Below, one piece after another: positions 24,800 to 34,417 of a stretch of DNA of 64,000 nt. Made by a program: the position numbers and the translations under genes. Within the stretch, counting starts at the first letter, position 1; every line of letters starts with the position of its first letter. Below the pieces are notes generated by a model. That model saw nothing but the letters and a program-made list of their open reading frames with translations, did no database searches and was not told where the DNA came from. Where the stretch lies: positions 200,468 to 264,467 of the forward strand of contig NZ_BMFW01000001.1 in assembly GCF_014639275.1 (NCBI RefSeq), in the 5' to 3' direction. The stretch is from Arthrobacter liuii. Its GTDB lineage: Bacteria; Actinomycetota; Actinomycetes; Actinomycetales; Micrococcaceae.

Positions 24800-26212
24800 G
24801 TGACTGTTGACCGCACCGTGGATGCCGGCGCACAGCCCGGCTATACCCGCACCACAGACGCCCCTGCCCTTGAATTCCGCCCCGGCCGCTGGATCGCCAA
24901 CTGGGATGCCGAGAACAAGGAGCAGTGGGAAACCGCCGGCCGCGCCATCGCCCGCCGCAACCTGAACTGGTCCATCTTCGCCGAGTTCCTTGGCTTCGTC
25001 GTGTGGCAGCTGTGGTCCATCGTGGTGGTCCAGCTCCCCGCCGCCGGCTTCACCTTCTCCACCTCGGAGGTCTTCTGGCTCATCTCCATGCCGAGCCTGG
25101 TGGGCGCCACCCTCCGCATCCCCTACACCTTCATGGTCCCCCGCTTCGGCGGCCGGAACTGGACCATCGTGTCCGCCCTGCTGCTCCTGATCCCCTCCAC
25201 CGGGCTGGCCCTCTGTGTCTCCAATCCGGACACTCCCTTCGGCGTCATGCTCCTGGTGGCTGCCCTGGCCGGCTTCGGCGGCGGCAACTTCGCCAGCTCC
25301 ATGGCGAACATCACCTTCTTCTACCCGGCCAGGGAAAAGGGCTGGGCGCTGGGCCTGAACGCTGCAGGCGGCAACCTGGGTGCCGCCGTCGCACAGCTTG
25401 CCGTTCCCATCGTGATCACCCTGCTGGCTGCCGGCACCGTCAACCTTCCGATGGCCGGATGGATGTGGGTTCCCTTCATCCTGCTGGCGGCATTCGGCGC
25501 CTTCAAGTACATGAATAACCTCACCACCGCCAAGGGCGACGTGGCCGGCTCGGTCGCTGCGCTCAAGGAACCGCACCTGTGGGTCATGGCGCTGCTGTAC
25601 ATCGGGACCTTCGGCTCCTTCATCGGCTTCGCCGGCGTGTTCCCCAAGCTGATCAAGGACTACTTCCCCGAGTTCTCCTCCATTGCCGTGGGAACCGTGG
25701 CTTTGTCCCTGGCCTTCCTCGGCCCCCTGGTCGGTTCGCTGGCCCGCCCCTATGGCGGACGCATGGCGGACCGGATGGGCGGAGCCCGGATGACCGTCGC
25801 TGCCTTCGCCGCCATGGCCGTGATCACCCTGACCATGATCTGGACCCTGCCGCTGAAGAACTTCCTGCTCTTCCTGGTCCTCTTCCTGATGCTTTTTACC
25901 GCCAGCGGCTTCGGCAACGGTGCAACGTACCGGATGATCCCGGTCATCTTCGCCACCTCCAGCCGGGCTGCACGCAAGGGCGCAAGCTCCGTGGCCACCC
26001 AGCGCCTGGCGTCCTCGGCCCTCGGGCTGATTTCCGCGATCGGCGCGTACGGCGGCTTCGTGATCCCCCAGGTCCTGAACGCCTCCAGCACTGCCACCGG
26101 CTCCTACACCCCGGCGTTCTACGGATTCGTCGGCGCCTACGTCCTGATGCTGCTGGTCTGCTGGACCTGCTACATCCGCAACGCCGGCCGGAACGCGATG
26201 GGACACGTCTAA
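24800..26212 (+). CDS. narK: Nitrate/nitrite MFS transporter
   Basis: 470 residues, 12 expected membrane helices after a 50-residue soluble N-terminus. The nitrate-porter signatures are GFGGGNFASSMANITFFYP (helix 5) and KGWALGLNAAGGNLG with the Asn-rich turns typical of NarK/NasA. Imports nitrate for assimilation, probably with proton symport or nitrite exchange. The GTG start has a strong AAGGAGG 6 bases upstream. It is the first gene of an operon: the nitrate reductase gene follows after one base. The promoter carries GlnR-like boxes, so nitrogen limitation should induce it. It could be called narK or nasA; the assimilatory context favours the latter role. Confidence 0.93.
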   Translation: MTVDRTVDAGAQPGYTRTTDAPALEFRPGRWIANWDAENKEQWETAGRAIARRNLNWSIFAEFLGFVVWQLWSIVVVQLPAAGFTFSTSEVFWLISMPSLVGATLRIPYTFMVPRFGGRNWTIVSALLLLIPSTGLALCVSNPDTPFGVMLLVAALAGFGGGNFASSMANITFFYPAREKGWALGLNAAGGNLGAAVAQLAVPIVITLLAAGTVNLPMAGWMWVPFILLAAFGAFKYMNNLTTAKGDVAGSVAALKEPHLWVMALLYIGTFGSFIGFAGVFPKLIKDYFPEFSSIAVGTVALSLAFLGPLVGSLARPYGGRMADRMGGARMTVAAFAAMAVITLTMIWTLPLKNFLLFLVLFLMLFTASGFGNGATYRMIPVIFATSSRAARKGASSVATQRLASSALGLISAIGAYGGFVIPQVLNASSTATGSYTPAFYGFVGAYVLMLLVCWTCYIRNAGRNAMGHV

Positions 26213-26213
26213 C

Positions 26214-28448
26214 ATGACCACAAGCGCCGACACGCACTGCCCCTACTGCGCCCTGCAGTGCGCCATGACGCTCACGTCCCCGGCGGACCTGGCTCCGGCT
26301 TCCCAGCCGGGGCCGGGCCCCGTGCCGGCACTTCAAGAACCAAAGCCTTCCGCATCCCCGGCCCTGGAAACACCCCTTGCTGTCCAGGGCCGGGACTTCC
26401 CCACCAACCGGGGCGGGCTCTGCCGCAAGGGCTGGACCTCGGCCACCCTCCTGAACCACGCGGGCAGGATCACCGAACCCCTGTTGAAGGGTGCCGACGG
26501 CGTCCACCGGCCCATCGGCTGGGACCACGCCCTGGACCTCGCCGTCCAGGCAGTGAAGGACGCCCGTGCCCGGTACGGCGCGGACGCCGTCGGCGTTTTC
26601 GGCGGCGGTGGCCTCACCAACGAGAAGGCCTACCAGCTGGGCAAGTTCGCCCGCCTGGCCCTGGGTACGTCCCGGATCGACTACAACGGCCGGTTCTGCA
26701 TGTCCTCAGCGGCCGCGGCCGGGATGCGCGCCTTCGGCGTGGACCGCGGCCTGCCGTTCCCGCTCGAAGCCCTGGATACCGCCAGCACCATCCTGATGCT
26801 GGGCTCCAACGTGGCTGAAACCATGCCGCCGTTCGTCCAGCACCTCAAGGGAGCCCGCGACGCCGGCGGGCTGGTTGTGGTGGATCCGCGCCGTTCCGCA
26901 ACGGCTGCTTTCACCGCAGACGGCGGAGGCCTGCACCTGCAGCCCCTTCCCGGCACCGACCTGGCGCTGCTGCTGGGCATCTCGCACGTGGTGATCCACG
27001 AGAACCTTGTTGACACCGCCTACGTCCAGGAGCGCACCTCCGGCTACAGCGCCGTGGTCCGCAGCGTCAACGCCTTCTGGCCCGAACGCGTCCAGTCCAT
27101 CACCGGCGTCCCCGCGGAGCTCGTCAGGGAAACCGCCCGCATGCTCGCCGCCGGGGCCCGGGAAGGCGGCAGCTACATCCTCACCGGACGCGGCGTGGAG
27201 CAGCACGTGGACGGCACCGACACCGCCACCGCGGCCATCAACCTCAGCCTCCTCCTGGGCCTGCCGGGCTCGGCCCGCAGCGGCTACGGCACCCTTACCG
27301 GCCAGGGCAACGGCCAGGGCGGCCGTGAACACGGCCAGAAGGCGGACCAGCTCCCCGGCTACCGCAAGATCACCGACCCCGCCGCCCGCGCGCACGTCGC
27401 CGCCGTCTGGGGCGTCGCCGAGGACCTGATCCCCGGCCCCGGCCTGCCCGCCGTGCAGCTGCTGAAGTCGCTGGGAAAGCCCGACGGCGTGAGGTGCCTT
27501 TTCGTGCATGCCTCCAACATTGCGGTGGCGGCACCTGACGCCAACGCCGTGATCGAGGGGCTGCGCAGCCTGGACTTCCTGGTGGTCTGCGACTTCTTCA
27601 TGTCCGAGACCGCTGCGGAGGCGGACCTTATCCTTCCCGTGCTCCAGTGGGCAGAGGAGGACGGCACCCTGACGAACCTGGAGGGACGCGTCCTGCGCCG
27701 CCGCCGCGCCATCTCCCCGCCCGCCGGTGCCCGCAGTGAGCTGTGGATCATGGCCCGCCTCGCCGAGCGGCTGGACGCCCCCTCCACCTACAGCGAGGAT
27801 CCCGAAACGGTCTTCGAGGAACTGCGGCTCGCCTCCGCCGGCGGGCTGGCCGACTACTCCGGCATCGACTACGCCATGCTGGACCGTGGCGAAGCCGCCT
27901 ACTGGCCCTATCCTGCCGGCAGCAGCGGAACGCCCCGGCTGTTCCGGGACGGCTTTGCGCACCCCGACGGCCAGGCGCTGATGGTCCCGGTGGTGCCGCG
28001 CCGCCGTCGTACGTCCGAAGGCGACGCAGCCGGAAGTGCCCACCCTGCCGGCAAACCCATGACACTCATCACCGGCCGCCTCCTGGAGCACTACCAGTCC
28101 GGAGCGCAGACGCGCCGGGTCCCCGACCTCCTCGCCGCCCAGCCCGAGGCCAAAGTGCAGATCCACCCTGCGGCGGCGGAAGCCCTGGGCATCACCGCCG
28201 GATCATTGGTCTCGGTGGCCAACAGGCGCGGCGAAGTGGTGTGCCGTGCGGAGTTGAGCACCGGCATCCGCGCCGAGACGGTTTTCCTGCCCTTCCACTT
28301 TCCCGGGTCCGAGAGTGCCAACCGGCTGACCGAAGCCGCCACGGATCCGGTCTCCGGGATGCCTGAGTTCAAGTTCAACACCGTGTGGGTCCGGCCCGTG
28401 GCCGCCCCCGATTCCGCCCGCATGCTTGAAACGACGGAGGCTTCATGA
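26214..28448 (+). CDS. nasC: Assimilatory nitrate reductase, molybdopterin catalytic subunit
   Basis: 744 residues, Mo-bisMGD oxidoreductase. The N-terminal [4Fe-4S] site uses C9, C12, C16 and C70; the 53-residue gap between the third and fourth Cys, filled by a Pro/Ala-rich insert, is about twice the usual length. The molybdopterin domains run from about 95, with RIDYNGRFCMSS carrying the probable Mo-ligand Cys, to a C-terminal dinucleotide-binding barrel (about 625-735, ending FKFNTVWVRP). No extra C-terminal [2Fe-2S] domain is present; electrons likely come from the flavoprotein encoded next (28445), whose start overlaps this gene's end by 4 bases. Converts nitrate to nitrite in the cytoplasm. 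The symbol follows the Nas convention. Confidence 0.9.
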   Translation: MTTSADTHCPYCALQCAMTLTSPADLAPASQPGPGPVPALQEPKPSASPALETPLAVQGRDFPTNRGGLCRKGWTSATLLNHAGRITEPLLKGADGVHRPIGWDHALDLAVQAVKDARARYGADAVGVFGGGGLTNEKAYQLGKFARLALGTSRIDYNGRFCMSSAAAAGMRAFGVDRGLPFPLEALDTASTILMLGSNVAETMPPFVQHLKGARDAGGLVVVDPRRSATAAFTADGGGLHLQPLPGTDLALLLGISHVVIHENLVDTAYVQERTSGYSAVVRSVNAFWPERVQSITGVPAELVRETARMLAAGAREGGSYILTGRGVEQHVDGTDTATAAINLSLLLGLPGSARSGYGTLTGQGNGQGGREHGQKADQLPGYRKITDPAARAHVAAVWGVAEDLIPGPGLPAVQLLKSLGKPDGVRCLFVHASNIAVAAPDANAVIEGLRSLDFLVVCDFFMSETAAEADLILPVLQWAEEDGTLTNLEGRVLRRRRAISPPAGARSELWIMARLAERLDAPSTYSEDPETVFEELRLASAGGLADYSGIDYAMLDRGEAAYWPYPAGSSGTPRLFRDGFAHPDGQALMVPVVPRRRRTSEGDAAGSAHPAGKPMTLITGRLLEHYQSGAQTRRVPDLLAAQPEAKVQIHPAAAEALGITAGSLVSVANRRGEVVCRAELSTGIRAETVFLPFHFPGSESANRLTEAATDPVSGMPEFKFNTVWVRPVAAPDSARMLETTEAS

Positions 28449-30004
28449 GCGAGCAGATTGTCATTGTGGGATTCGGTCCCGTGGCCGCAAGGCTGGTGGA
28501 CGAGCTCCTGCCCGCCGTCCGCAGCGGGCAGGTCCGGCTCGCCGTAGTGGGTGAGGAGGCGGAGGCCGCCTACAACCGCGTCCTCGTGGCCGACCTCGGC
28601 GTTGGCCGGACCACCGCCGGGGCACTGGCCCTTGCCGACGCCGCCGACCTGGTTGCCGCGGGCGTGGACGTCCACCTGGGCGTGCGGGTCAAGCGCGTGG
28701 ACCGTGCCCGGCAGCAGGTCCTGCTCTCCGACGGAACACGCGTGCATTACGACCGACTGGTGTTCGCCACCGGGTCCCGGCCCGTCATTCCGAACCTCAC
28801 AGGCATCAACCCGGATCCCGCCTCGCCGGTGCTTCCGGCCGGTGTCACAGCGCTGCGCGACCTTCGCGACGCCGACGTACTGCGGCGGGCGGTGGACGGC
28901 GGCAAGCGCGTGGTGGTCCTGGGCGGCGGCGTATTGGGCCTGGAAACGGCGCTGGCCGCCGCGGAGGAAGGTGCCACGGTCACGGTGGTCCACAACGGGC
29001 CGCACCCCTTGGGCCGCAACATCGACCGCGGCGGCGGAACAGTCCTGGCTGCCAGCCTGCGCCGCTGTGGCGTCCGGATGGCCGGCAACGCCCGCTCCAC
29101 AGGGGTAGAGCACAACGCGCCCGACGGCGGCTTCTCGGCTTTGCTGCTTGAGGACGGGCAGGCGATTGACGGCGACCTCCTTGTCATCTCGTGCGGGGTC
29201 CGTCCCCGGACAGAGTTGGCCGAAGGCTGCGGGCTGTCCACCGGGACCGGCATCCTGGTGGACCACAGGCTGCGGGCGCACCACGAGCCACACATCTTTG
29301 CCATCGGCGACTGCGCCGAAGTCCGCTGCCCGGATCCGGGCTGCGCCGCGTGCCGCAACGCCAAAGGCCCGTCCGGGTTGGTTGGTCCGGGATGGCGGCA
29401 GGCCGAATGGCTGGCGGGCTATCTCACCCTGCTGGCCTCGGACCTGGCCGGGGACGCCGAACTGCTGCCCGCCTTCCCGCCGGAACAACCCGGCGTCGTA
29501 GTCCTGAAGGCCCGGGGCCTGAACATGGCCGTAGCCGGGGACAACTCCGCCGATCCGTGGGACGAGGAAGCCCTCACGGCCGGGGCGGTCAACGGCCGGC
29601 CCCCGCTGCAGATCGCCCAGTGGGCTGATCCGGAGCATGGCCGGTACGTCAAGATGACCACCCGCGGCGGTGTACTCGAAGGCCTGGTGGCAGTCGGCAT
29701 GCCCCGCACGGCGGCAGAACTCGTGGGACTCTATGAACGCAGCGCCGAACTGCCGGCCGACCGGTCGCTGCTCCTGCGCCTGGACGGGCCGGACCAGCTG
29801 CCAGGGGCCGGTTCGTCCGACCCCGCCGGCACCGTCTGCCGGTGCGCCGGGGTCAAGGGCGCGGCCATCACGGCTGCCGTGGCCGGTGGCTGCTCCACCG
29901 TGGCGGATGTCTCCAAGGCCACCCGTGCGGGTACCGGCTGCGGCGGCTGCCACGAGGACATCAAGGGGCTCATCGAGAGGCATTTCTCCCCAGCCTTGCC
30001 CTAA
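28445..30004 (+). CDS. nasB: NAD(P)H:nitrate reductase flavoprotein with BFD [2Fe-2S] domain
   Basis: 519 residues. It has a NirB-type FAD/NAD(P)-binding half (GFGPVAARLV near the start, YNRVLVADL, VVLGGGVLGLETA, and FAIGDCAEV) and a C-terminal BFD-like [2Fe-2S] domain (CRC...GTGCGGC, about 462-507). It resembles the electron-transfer subunit of assimilatory nitrate reductases and should pass electrons from NAD(P)H to the Mo subunit. After the FAD motif is an extra cysteine set, CPDPGCAACRN (about 298-308), not in NirB of this window; it may bind metal or be structural. Start overlaps nasC by 4 bases, so translation is coupled. Confidence 0.88.
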   Translation: MSEQIVIVGFGPVAARLVDELLPAVRSGQVRLAVVGEEAEAAYNRVLVADLGVGRTTAGALALADAADLVAAGVDVHLGVRVKRVDRARQQVLLSDGTRVHYDRLVFATGSRPVIPNLTGINPDPASPVLPAGVTALRDLRDADVLRRAVDGGKRVVVLGGGVLGLETALAAAEEGATVTVVHNGPHPLGRNIDRGGGTVLAASLRRCGVRMAGNARSTGVEHNAPDGGFSALLLEDGQAIDGDLLVISCGVRPRTELAEGCGLSTGTGILVDHRLRAHHEPHIFAIGDCAEVRCPDPGCAACRNAKGPSGLVGPGWRQAEWLAGYLTLLASDLAGDAELLPAFPPEQPGVVVLKARGLNMAVAGDNSADPWDEEALTAGAVNGRPPLQIAQWADPEHGRYVKMTTRGGVLEGLVAVGMPRTAAELVGLYERSAELPADRSLLLRLDGPDQLPGAGSSDPAGTVCRCAGVKGAAITAAVAGGCSTVADVSKATRAGTGCGGCHEDIKGLIERHFSPALP

Positions 30005-30161
30005 CCTCGCAAGCTCGGTCAGGAAACCCGACGGCCGTGGCCAATTGCCCCGGGGCCCTTGACTGCAGCGCCCACGCAGAATGTGATGGACGGGACTGAC
30101 CAGCCCGGCCACTCCCCGCGCTGGACGCCTGCCGCGTGGCACGATGAAAGGACGCACCCGC

Positions 30162-31619
30162 ATGTCCCTGCTCGACTCCGCCCTTTGGGAGGGCAAGATT
30201 TACCTCAACGGCTGGCGCGAAGGGCGCGGCGGGACCGCCGGCAGCATCGAACCGGCCACCGGTGAGCAGCTGGGCAGCTACGGCGTGGCCTCAGTAGCGG
30301 ATGTCCGCGAGGCGGCAACCGCCGCCGCGAAGGCGCAAAAGGAATGGGCCGCCTGCAACCCGGAGGACCGTGCCGCCGTACTGCGCCGGGCCGGGCAGCT
30401 CTGGGAGGAGCACGCAGCGGAGATCCAGGACTGGATTGTCCGTGAATCCGGCGGTATTCCGCCCAAGGCCGGACTGGAAACGCATATCGCCGCCAACGAA
30501 TGCTATGACGCGTCTGCGCTGCCTTCGCTCCCTGCCGGGGACGTCCTGACCTCGAACGAAAACCGCTGGTCCTTTGCCCGGCGCCGGCCGGTCGGCGTCG
30601 TGTCCGTCATTGCCCCGTTCAACTTCCCGCTGATCCTCTCCATCCGCGCCGTCGCGCCAGCCCTTGCACTCGGCAATGCCGTGATGCTCAAGCCGGATCC
30701 CCGGACCACGGTCTGCGGCGGCGTGACGGTGATGCGCATCTTCGAGGAGGCAGGACTTCCGCCCGAACTGCTCTCGCTGCTGCCCGGGGGCGCGGAGATC
30801 GGTGCTGCCCTCGTCGAAGCCCCCGAGGTCCGGGTGATCGCCTTCACGGGCTCGACGGCGGCCGGCCGGAAGATCGGTGAGACGGCCGGCCGGCTGCTCA
30901 AGCGTGCCCATCTTGAACTGGGCGGCAACAACGCGCTTATCGTGCTGCCGGGCGCCGACCTGGCCAAGGCGGCCTCCGCGGCGGCGTTCGGCTCGTTCAT
31001 GCACCAGGGCCAGATCTGCATGGCTGCCGGGCGCCACATCGTGCATGAAGACATCTACGACGACTACGTCGCCGCCCTGTCCGAAAAGGCCGGACACCTG
31101 CCGGTGGGTGATCCGAAGGGCGGCACCGTTGCACTGGGTCCGGTGATCGACGAGCGCCAGCTCCACCGGGTGGACGGGATTGTCCAGGACGCGGTGCGGG
31201 CCGGCGCCCGGCTCGCCGCCGGCGGCACCCACGACGGCCGGTTCTACCAACCCGCCGTGCTGGTGGACCTGGACACGGACAGCCCCGCGTGGAAGGACGA
31301 AATCTTCGGCCCCGTGGCCCCGGTAATGAAGTTCTCCACCGTGGATGAAGCCGTTTCGCTGGCCAACGACAACGAATACGGCCTGTCCATCGGCATCCTC
31401 GGCGACGTCGGCCTTGCCATGGCCATCGCGGACAGGCTCGACTCAGGGAAAGTCCACATCAACGAACAGACGGTCTCCGATGAGGCGAACTCCCCCTTCG
31501 GCGGAACGAAAAACTCCGGCAACGGCTCGCGCATTGGCGGCCACCACGCCAACATGGAGTCCTTCACCGAGATTCAGTGGCTCACCTTGCGTCCGAACAT
31601 CGCCCCGTATCCGTTCTAG
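30162..31619 (+). CDS. NAD(P)-dependent aldehyde dehydrogenase (benzaldehyde/vanillin-type)
   Basis: 485 residues, complete ALDH. Catalytic C286 (GQICMAAG), general base E252 (HLELGGNNAL), oxyanion N154 (PFNFPL) and cofactor K177 (VMLKPDP) are all in place; FTGSTAAGR is the coenzyme-loop motif. The HQGQICMA and the VSDEANSPFGGTKNSGNG ending resemble benzaldehyde or vanillin dehydrogenases, so aromatic aldehydes are likely substrates. The ATG at 30162 is preferred because AAAGGA lies 9 bases upstream; an in-frame ATG at 30144 has no good site. It follows nasB by 157 bases and carries no GlnR-like box, so it is probably independent of nitrate use. Confidence 0.9.
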   Translation: MSLLDSALWEGKIYLNGWREGRGGTAGSIEPATGEQLGSYGVASVADVREAATAAAKAQKEWAACNPEDRAAVLRRAGQLWEEHAAEIQDWIVRESGGIPPKAGLETHIAANECYDASALPSLPAGDVLTSNENRWSFARRRPVGVVSVIAPFNFPLILSIRAVAPALALGNAVMLKPDPRTTVCGGVTVMRIFEEAGLPPELLSLLPGGAEIGAALVEAPEVRVIAFTGSTAAGRKIGETAGRLLKRAHLELGGNNALIVLPGADLAKAASAAAFGSFMHQGQICMAAGRHIVHEDIYDDYVAALSEKAGHLPVGDPKGGTVALGPVIDERQLHRVDGIVQDAVRAGARLAAGGTHDGRFYQPAVLVDLDTDSPAWKDEIFGPVAPVMKFSTVDEAVSLANDNEYGLSIGILGDVGLAMAIADRLDSGKVHINEQTVSDEANSPFGGTKNSGNGSRIGGHHANMESFTEIQWLTLRPNIAPYPF

Positions 31620-31675
31620 GACCGGGGTGCCCGCTCCGGGGCCGGGCGGTCTCCGGCCCCGGAGGCTGGCCGGGG

Positions 31676-32798
31676 TCAGAAGTTGACGCCGCGAACGAGG
31701 CTGATGAGTTGATCCTTTGTCTGACCGGCTGACGGTCCGGACGGGGAAATCAGTACCTGCGCAACGAACGTCGCCAAGTTCTGCCCCCTGACCGCCTGGA
31801 CGGACAGGATGGTGACGGGCACGTCCCCGGCGGGCCGGAGCGACTTCGGACCGGCGGGTTCGGTACTCATCGAGAACGTTGCCCTGTCCCCGATGCCCTG
31901 GACCGGCTCACCGCGCATGGCCGGGGCACCGAGTGGCGAGCCTGAGGTCTTGAGGACTTCGATCGAGAAGATCATGGAGTCCGGACCGGGCGTGCCCAAC
32001 TGCCCGAACGTGTAGCGGCAGCTGACCTCGCCCGGGAGGAGCTGCGGTTCGGTGGTCGCCCCGAAGGCCCGCTTGACCTGGGCCGGACTCAGCAGGGCGC
32101 AGACGGCATGTTGGTCGTGGCCGGCGGCCCCACCGCCGGCGCTGCGGGAACATTCAGCTGTGTTCCGTTGCCCCAGCCTGCGTCGACGGCAGCCTGCGAC
32201 AGCGCCCGGGACATGGCGTCGCCGTCGGGCACAGTGCCTCCATCCATGGGCGGGCCGGTGACGTACGGCATCTCCAGGATTTCGTTCCCGCTGACGGCGT
32301 GCAGGACGACGTTGGCGGACGCACCGCCCGCCTCGCCGCGGAAGTATCCCGTCCACTGCAGGCAGGCGAAGTCGCCGATTCCGGTGACCGGCGAGCAGCC
32401 GGATGTCCCCTTCGCTTTGTCGACGTCGGCGGCGGACGCGGGCGACGTGAGCGCGACGGACAGTGCCGTCATGCCCCGCTCAGGGGACTTGCCTGCATAG
32501 GTGCACAGATAGGCCTTGCTTCCCGGCGGCCTTGCAGGCGTGTTCTGGCCCACCGCCACCAGCCCGGGCTCTACCCTTGCGGCGATCTGCGGGGTGATGA
32601 GCTCGCAGGCTGGGCTGCCCGTGCCCGTCTTGTTGCCCGTGCCGCCCGCGCTGGACGGGGCGCTGACGTTGACGGCGGCGCGCCCGGGCCGGTCGGCTGG
32701 GAGCACGCAGCGAGGAGCAGGGCAAGCACGGCCGCCACCATTAATTTCGCAGCCAAGGGTCGTTGGAAACGGCGGCCCAGGGTGTGCACGGCAATCAT
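31676..32798 (-). pseudogene. Two-domain lipoprotein gene disrupted by two single-base frameshifts
   Basis: Reading right to left, the ATG at 32798 gives a lipoprotein signal: Arg/Lys-rich start, hydrophobic core and lipobox LLLAAC with the lipidated Cys at residue 33. A Pro/Ser/Thr linker follows. The homologous reading then jumps frame at about 32657-32660 (a run of four G) to a first domain beginning CELITPQIAARV, and again at about 32128-32131 (a run of four C) to a second, similar domain beginning CALLSPAQVKRAF that runs to the stop at 31676. Adding one base at each run restores a continuous protein of about 370 residues, as expected for DUF3558-like tandem domains. Either a decayed gene or two homopolymer errors in the sequence. 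Function unknown; would be a membrane-anchored extracytoplasmic protein. Confidence 0.75.
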
Positions 32799-32899
32799 GG
32801 CCTCAGTGTCGGGCCGCCCGGCGCCGCGCTCCAGAGTCCTAAGTACCGATTGGACCTGCCGCGGCTTCCAGCGGTGCCGGGCCACGTCTGCAGGAAGTA

Positions 32900-34321
32900 C
32901 TACATGTGCACGTGCAGGCGGCGGGCAGCCTCGGAGATGGATCCGGTCAGCGACGGGTAGACCGTGAAGGTGCTGGCGACGTCGTCCACGTGCAGTTTCT
33001 GCTTGACGGCGATGGAGATCGGGAAGATCAGCTCGGAAGCGTTGGGTCCGACCACCACGCCGCCGATCACGGTACCGGAGCCCTTCCGCGCGAAGATCTT
33101 CACGAACCCGTCCTTGGCGTTGCGCATCTTGGCCCGGGCGTTGCTGCGCAGGGACAGCTTGATGACGTCGGCCTGGTACTTGCCGGACTCGATCTCGGCC
33201 TCGGACACGCCGACGTTTGCGATTTCGGGCGAGGTGAAGATGTTGGACGCCACCTGGTGGAGCTTGAGCGGGGTCACGCCATCGCCCATGAAGTGCGCCA
33301 CCGCAATGCGGCCCTGCATGGCGGCCACGGAGGCCAGGGGCAGGACGCCGGTGCAGTCGCCGGCGGCGTAGATGTTCGGTGCGGTGGTGCGGGAGACGCC
33401 GTCCACCTTGATGTGGCCGCTGTCGCTGACGGCCACCCCTGCCTCCTCAAGGCCGAGTCCTGCGGTGTTCGGGATGGAGCCCAGGCACAGCAGGCAGTGG
33501 CTGCCGGTCACCTTCGAGCCGTCGGCGAGCGTCACCACGACGCCGTCGTTAGTGCGTTCCACGGTCTGGGCGCGGGAGCGTGACAGGACCCGGACGCCTC
33601 GGCGTTCGAAGACTTCCTCCAGGACCACTGCGGCGTCAACGTCGGAGCCCGGCAGCACGCGGTCGCGGCTGGAGACCAGGGTGACTTTGGAGCCCAGGCC
33701 GTTGTAGGCGGAGGCAAATTCAGCGCCCGTTACGCCGGAGCCGACGACGATCAGTTCCTCCGGCAGCTCGTCAAGGTTGTAGATCTGGGTCCAGTTCAGG
33801 ATCCGTTGGCCGTCCGGGCGGGCAGTCTCCAGCTCGCGGGGGTGCGCGCCAACGGCCAGCAGGATGGTGTCGGCTTCTATGGTTTCGATGCCGTCCACGG
33901 TAAGGACCTCGATGGTGTGGCTGTCCAGGAGGCGCCCGGAGCCGGCGATGATCCGCACGCCCAGCTTGTCCAGGCCGTCGCGGATGTCCTGGGACTGGTT
34001 GCGGGCCAGGTTGAGGAGGCGGTCGTTGATGTGCTTGAGGTCGGCGCGCATCACCGGTAAGAAGTCGCCGCCGTCGACGTCGAACTTCACTCCCAGCTCG
34101 CCGGCCTCGGCCACGCGGGTCATCAGGTCAGCCGTGGCAATGAGTGTCTTGGAGGGGACCACATCGGTCAGCACCGCGGATCCGCCCAGGCCGGCACGTT
34201 CAATGATGGTGACCGTCGCCCCCAGCGAGGCGGCCACCATGGCAGCTTCGTATCCACCGGGACCACCTCCCAGGATTGCGATCCGGGGGGAACTGAAATC
34301 TGGATGCGTAGTCACAGTCAT
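32900..34321 (-). CDS. lpdA: NAD(P)H-quinone dehydrogenase, LpdA-type flavoprotein
   Basis: 473 residues in the pyridine nucleotide-disulfide reductase fold: FAD loop GGGPGGYEAA at the N-terminus, second dinucleotide motif VVGSGVTGAEFAS, FAD end motif NIYAAGDCTG, and the dimerisation domain (about 345-460). The redox-active Cys pair (normally GGxCxNxGCIPSK) is replaced by GGSAVLTDVVPSK with neither Cys, so it cannot be a dithiol disulfide reductase. This agrees with LpdA (Rv3303c-like) proteins that reduce quinones. The start ATG at 34321 leads straight into the fold; a longer open frame upstream is antisense to punA and is not real. Probably acts in redox defence. Single gene. Confidence 0.9.
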   Translation of the reverse strand: MTVTTHPDFSSPRIAILGGGPGGYEAAMVAASLGATVTIIERAGLGGSAVLTDVVPSKTLIATADLMTRVAEAGELGVKFDVDGGDFLPVMRADLKHINDRLLNLARNQSQDIRDGLDKLGVRIIAGSGRLLDSHTIEVLTVDGIETIEADTILLAVGAHPRELETARPDGQRILNWTQIYNLDELPEELIVVGSGVTGAEFASAYNGLGSKVTLVSSRDRVLPGSDVDAAVVLEEVFERRGVRVLSRSRAQTVERTNDGVVVTLADGSKVTGSHCLLCLGSIPNTAGLGLEEAGVAVSDSGHIKVDGVSRTTAPNIYAAGDCTGVLPLASVAAMQGRIAVAHFMGDGVTPLKLHQVASNIFTSPEIANVGVSEAEIESGKYQADVIKLSLRSNARAKMRNAKDGFVKIFARKGSGTVIGGVVVGPNASELIFPISIAVKQKLHVDDVASTFTVYPSLTGSISEAARRLHVHM

Positions 34322-34405
34322 CCATTCTCGCGCATTTCCGCTGGACCACCAAGAAAACGGGGCGCCCTCCGGGCCACGGTGACGGGGGCAACACGGGCGG
34401 GAGGA

Positions 34406-34417
34406 TAACTTGTACTG
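34406..34417 (+). promoter_or_regulatory. Leaderless-type promoter of punA
   Basis: TAACTT at 34406-34411 is followed by 6 bases and the GTG at 34418, the same spacing as at maf, the TetR gene and the symporter gene. Confidence 0.6.

Noticed and set aside
30021..30040. GAAAC upstream of the aldehyde dehydrogenase as a fifth GlnR-like site
   Set aside because: No TANNNT at 10 bases and no 11-bp periodic partners.
32900..34321. LpdA as dihydrolipoamide dehydrogenase
   Set aside because: Both redox Cys are replaced (GGSAVLTDVVPSK), so disulfide chemistry is not possible.
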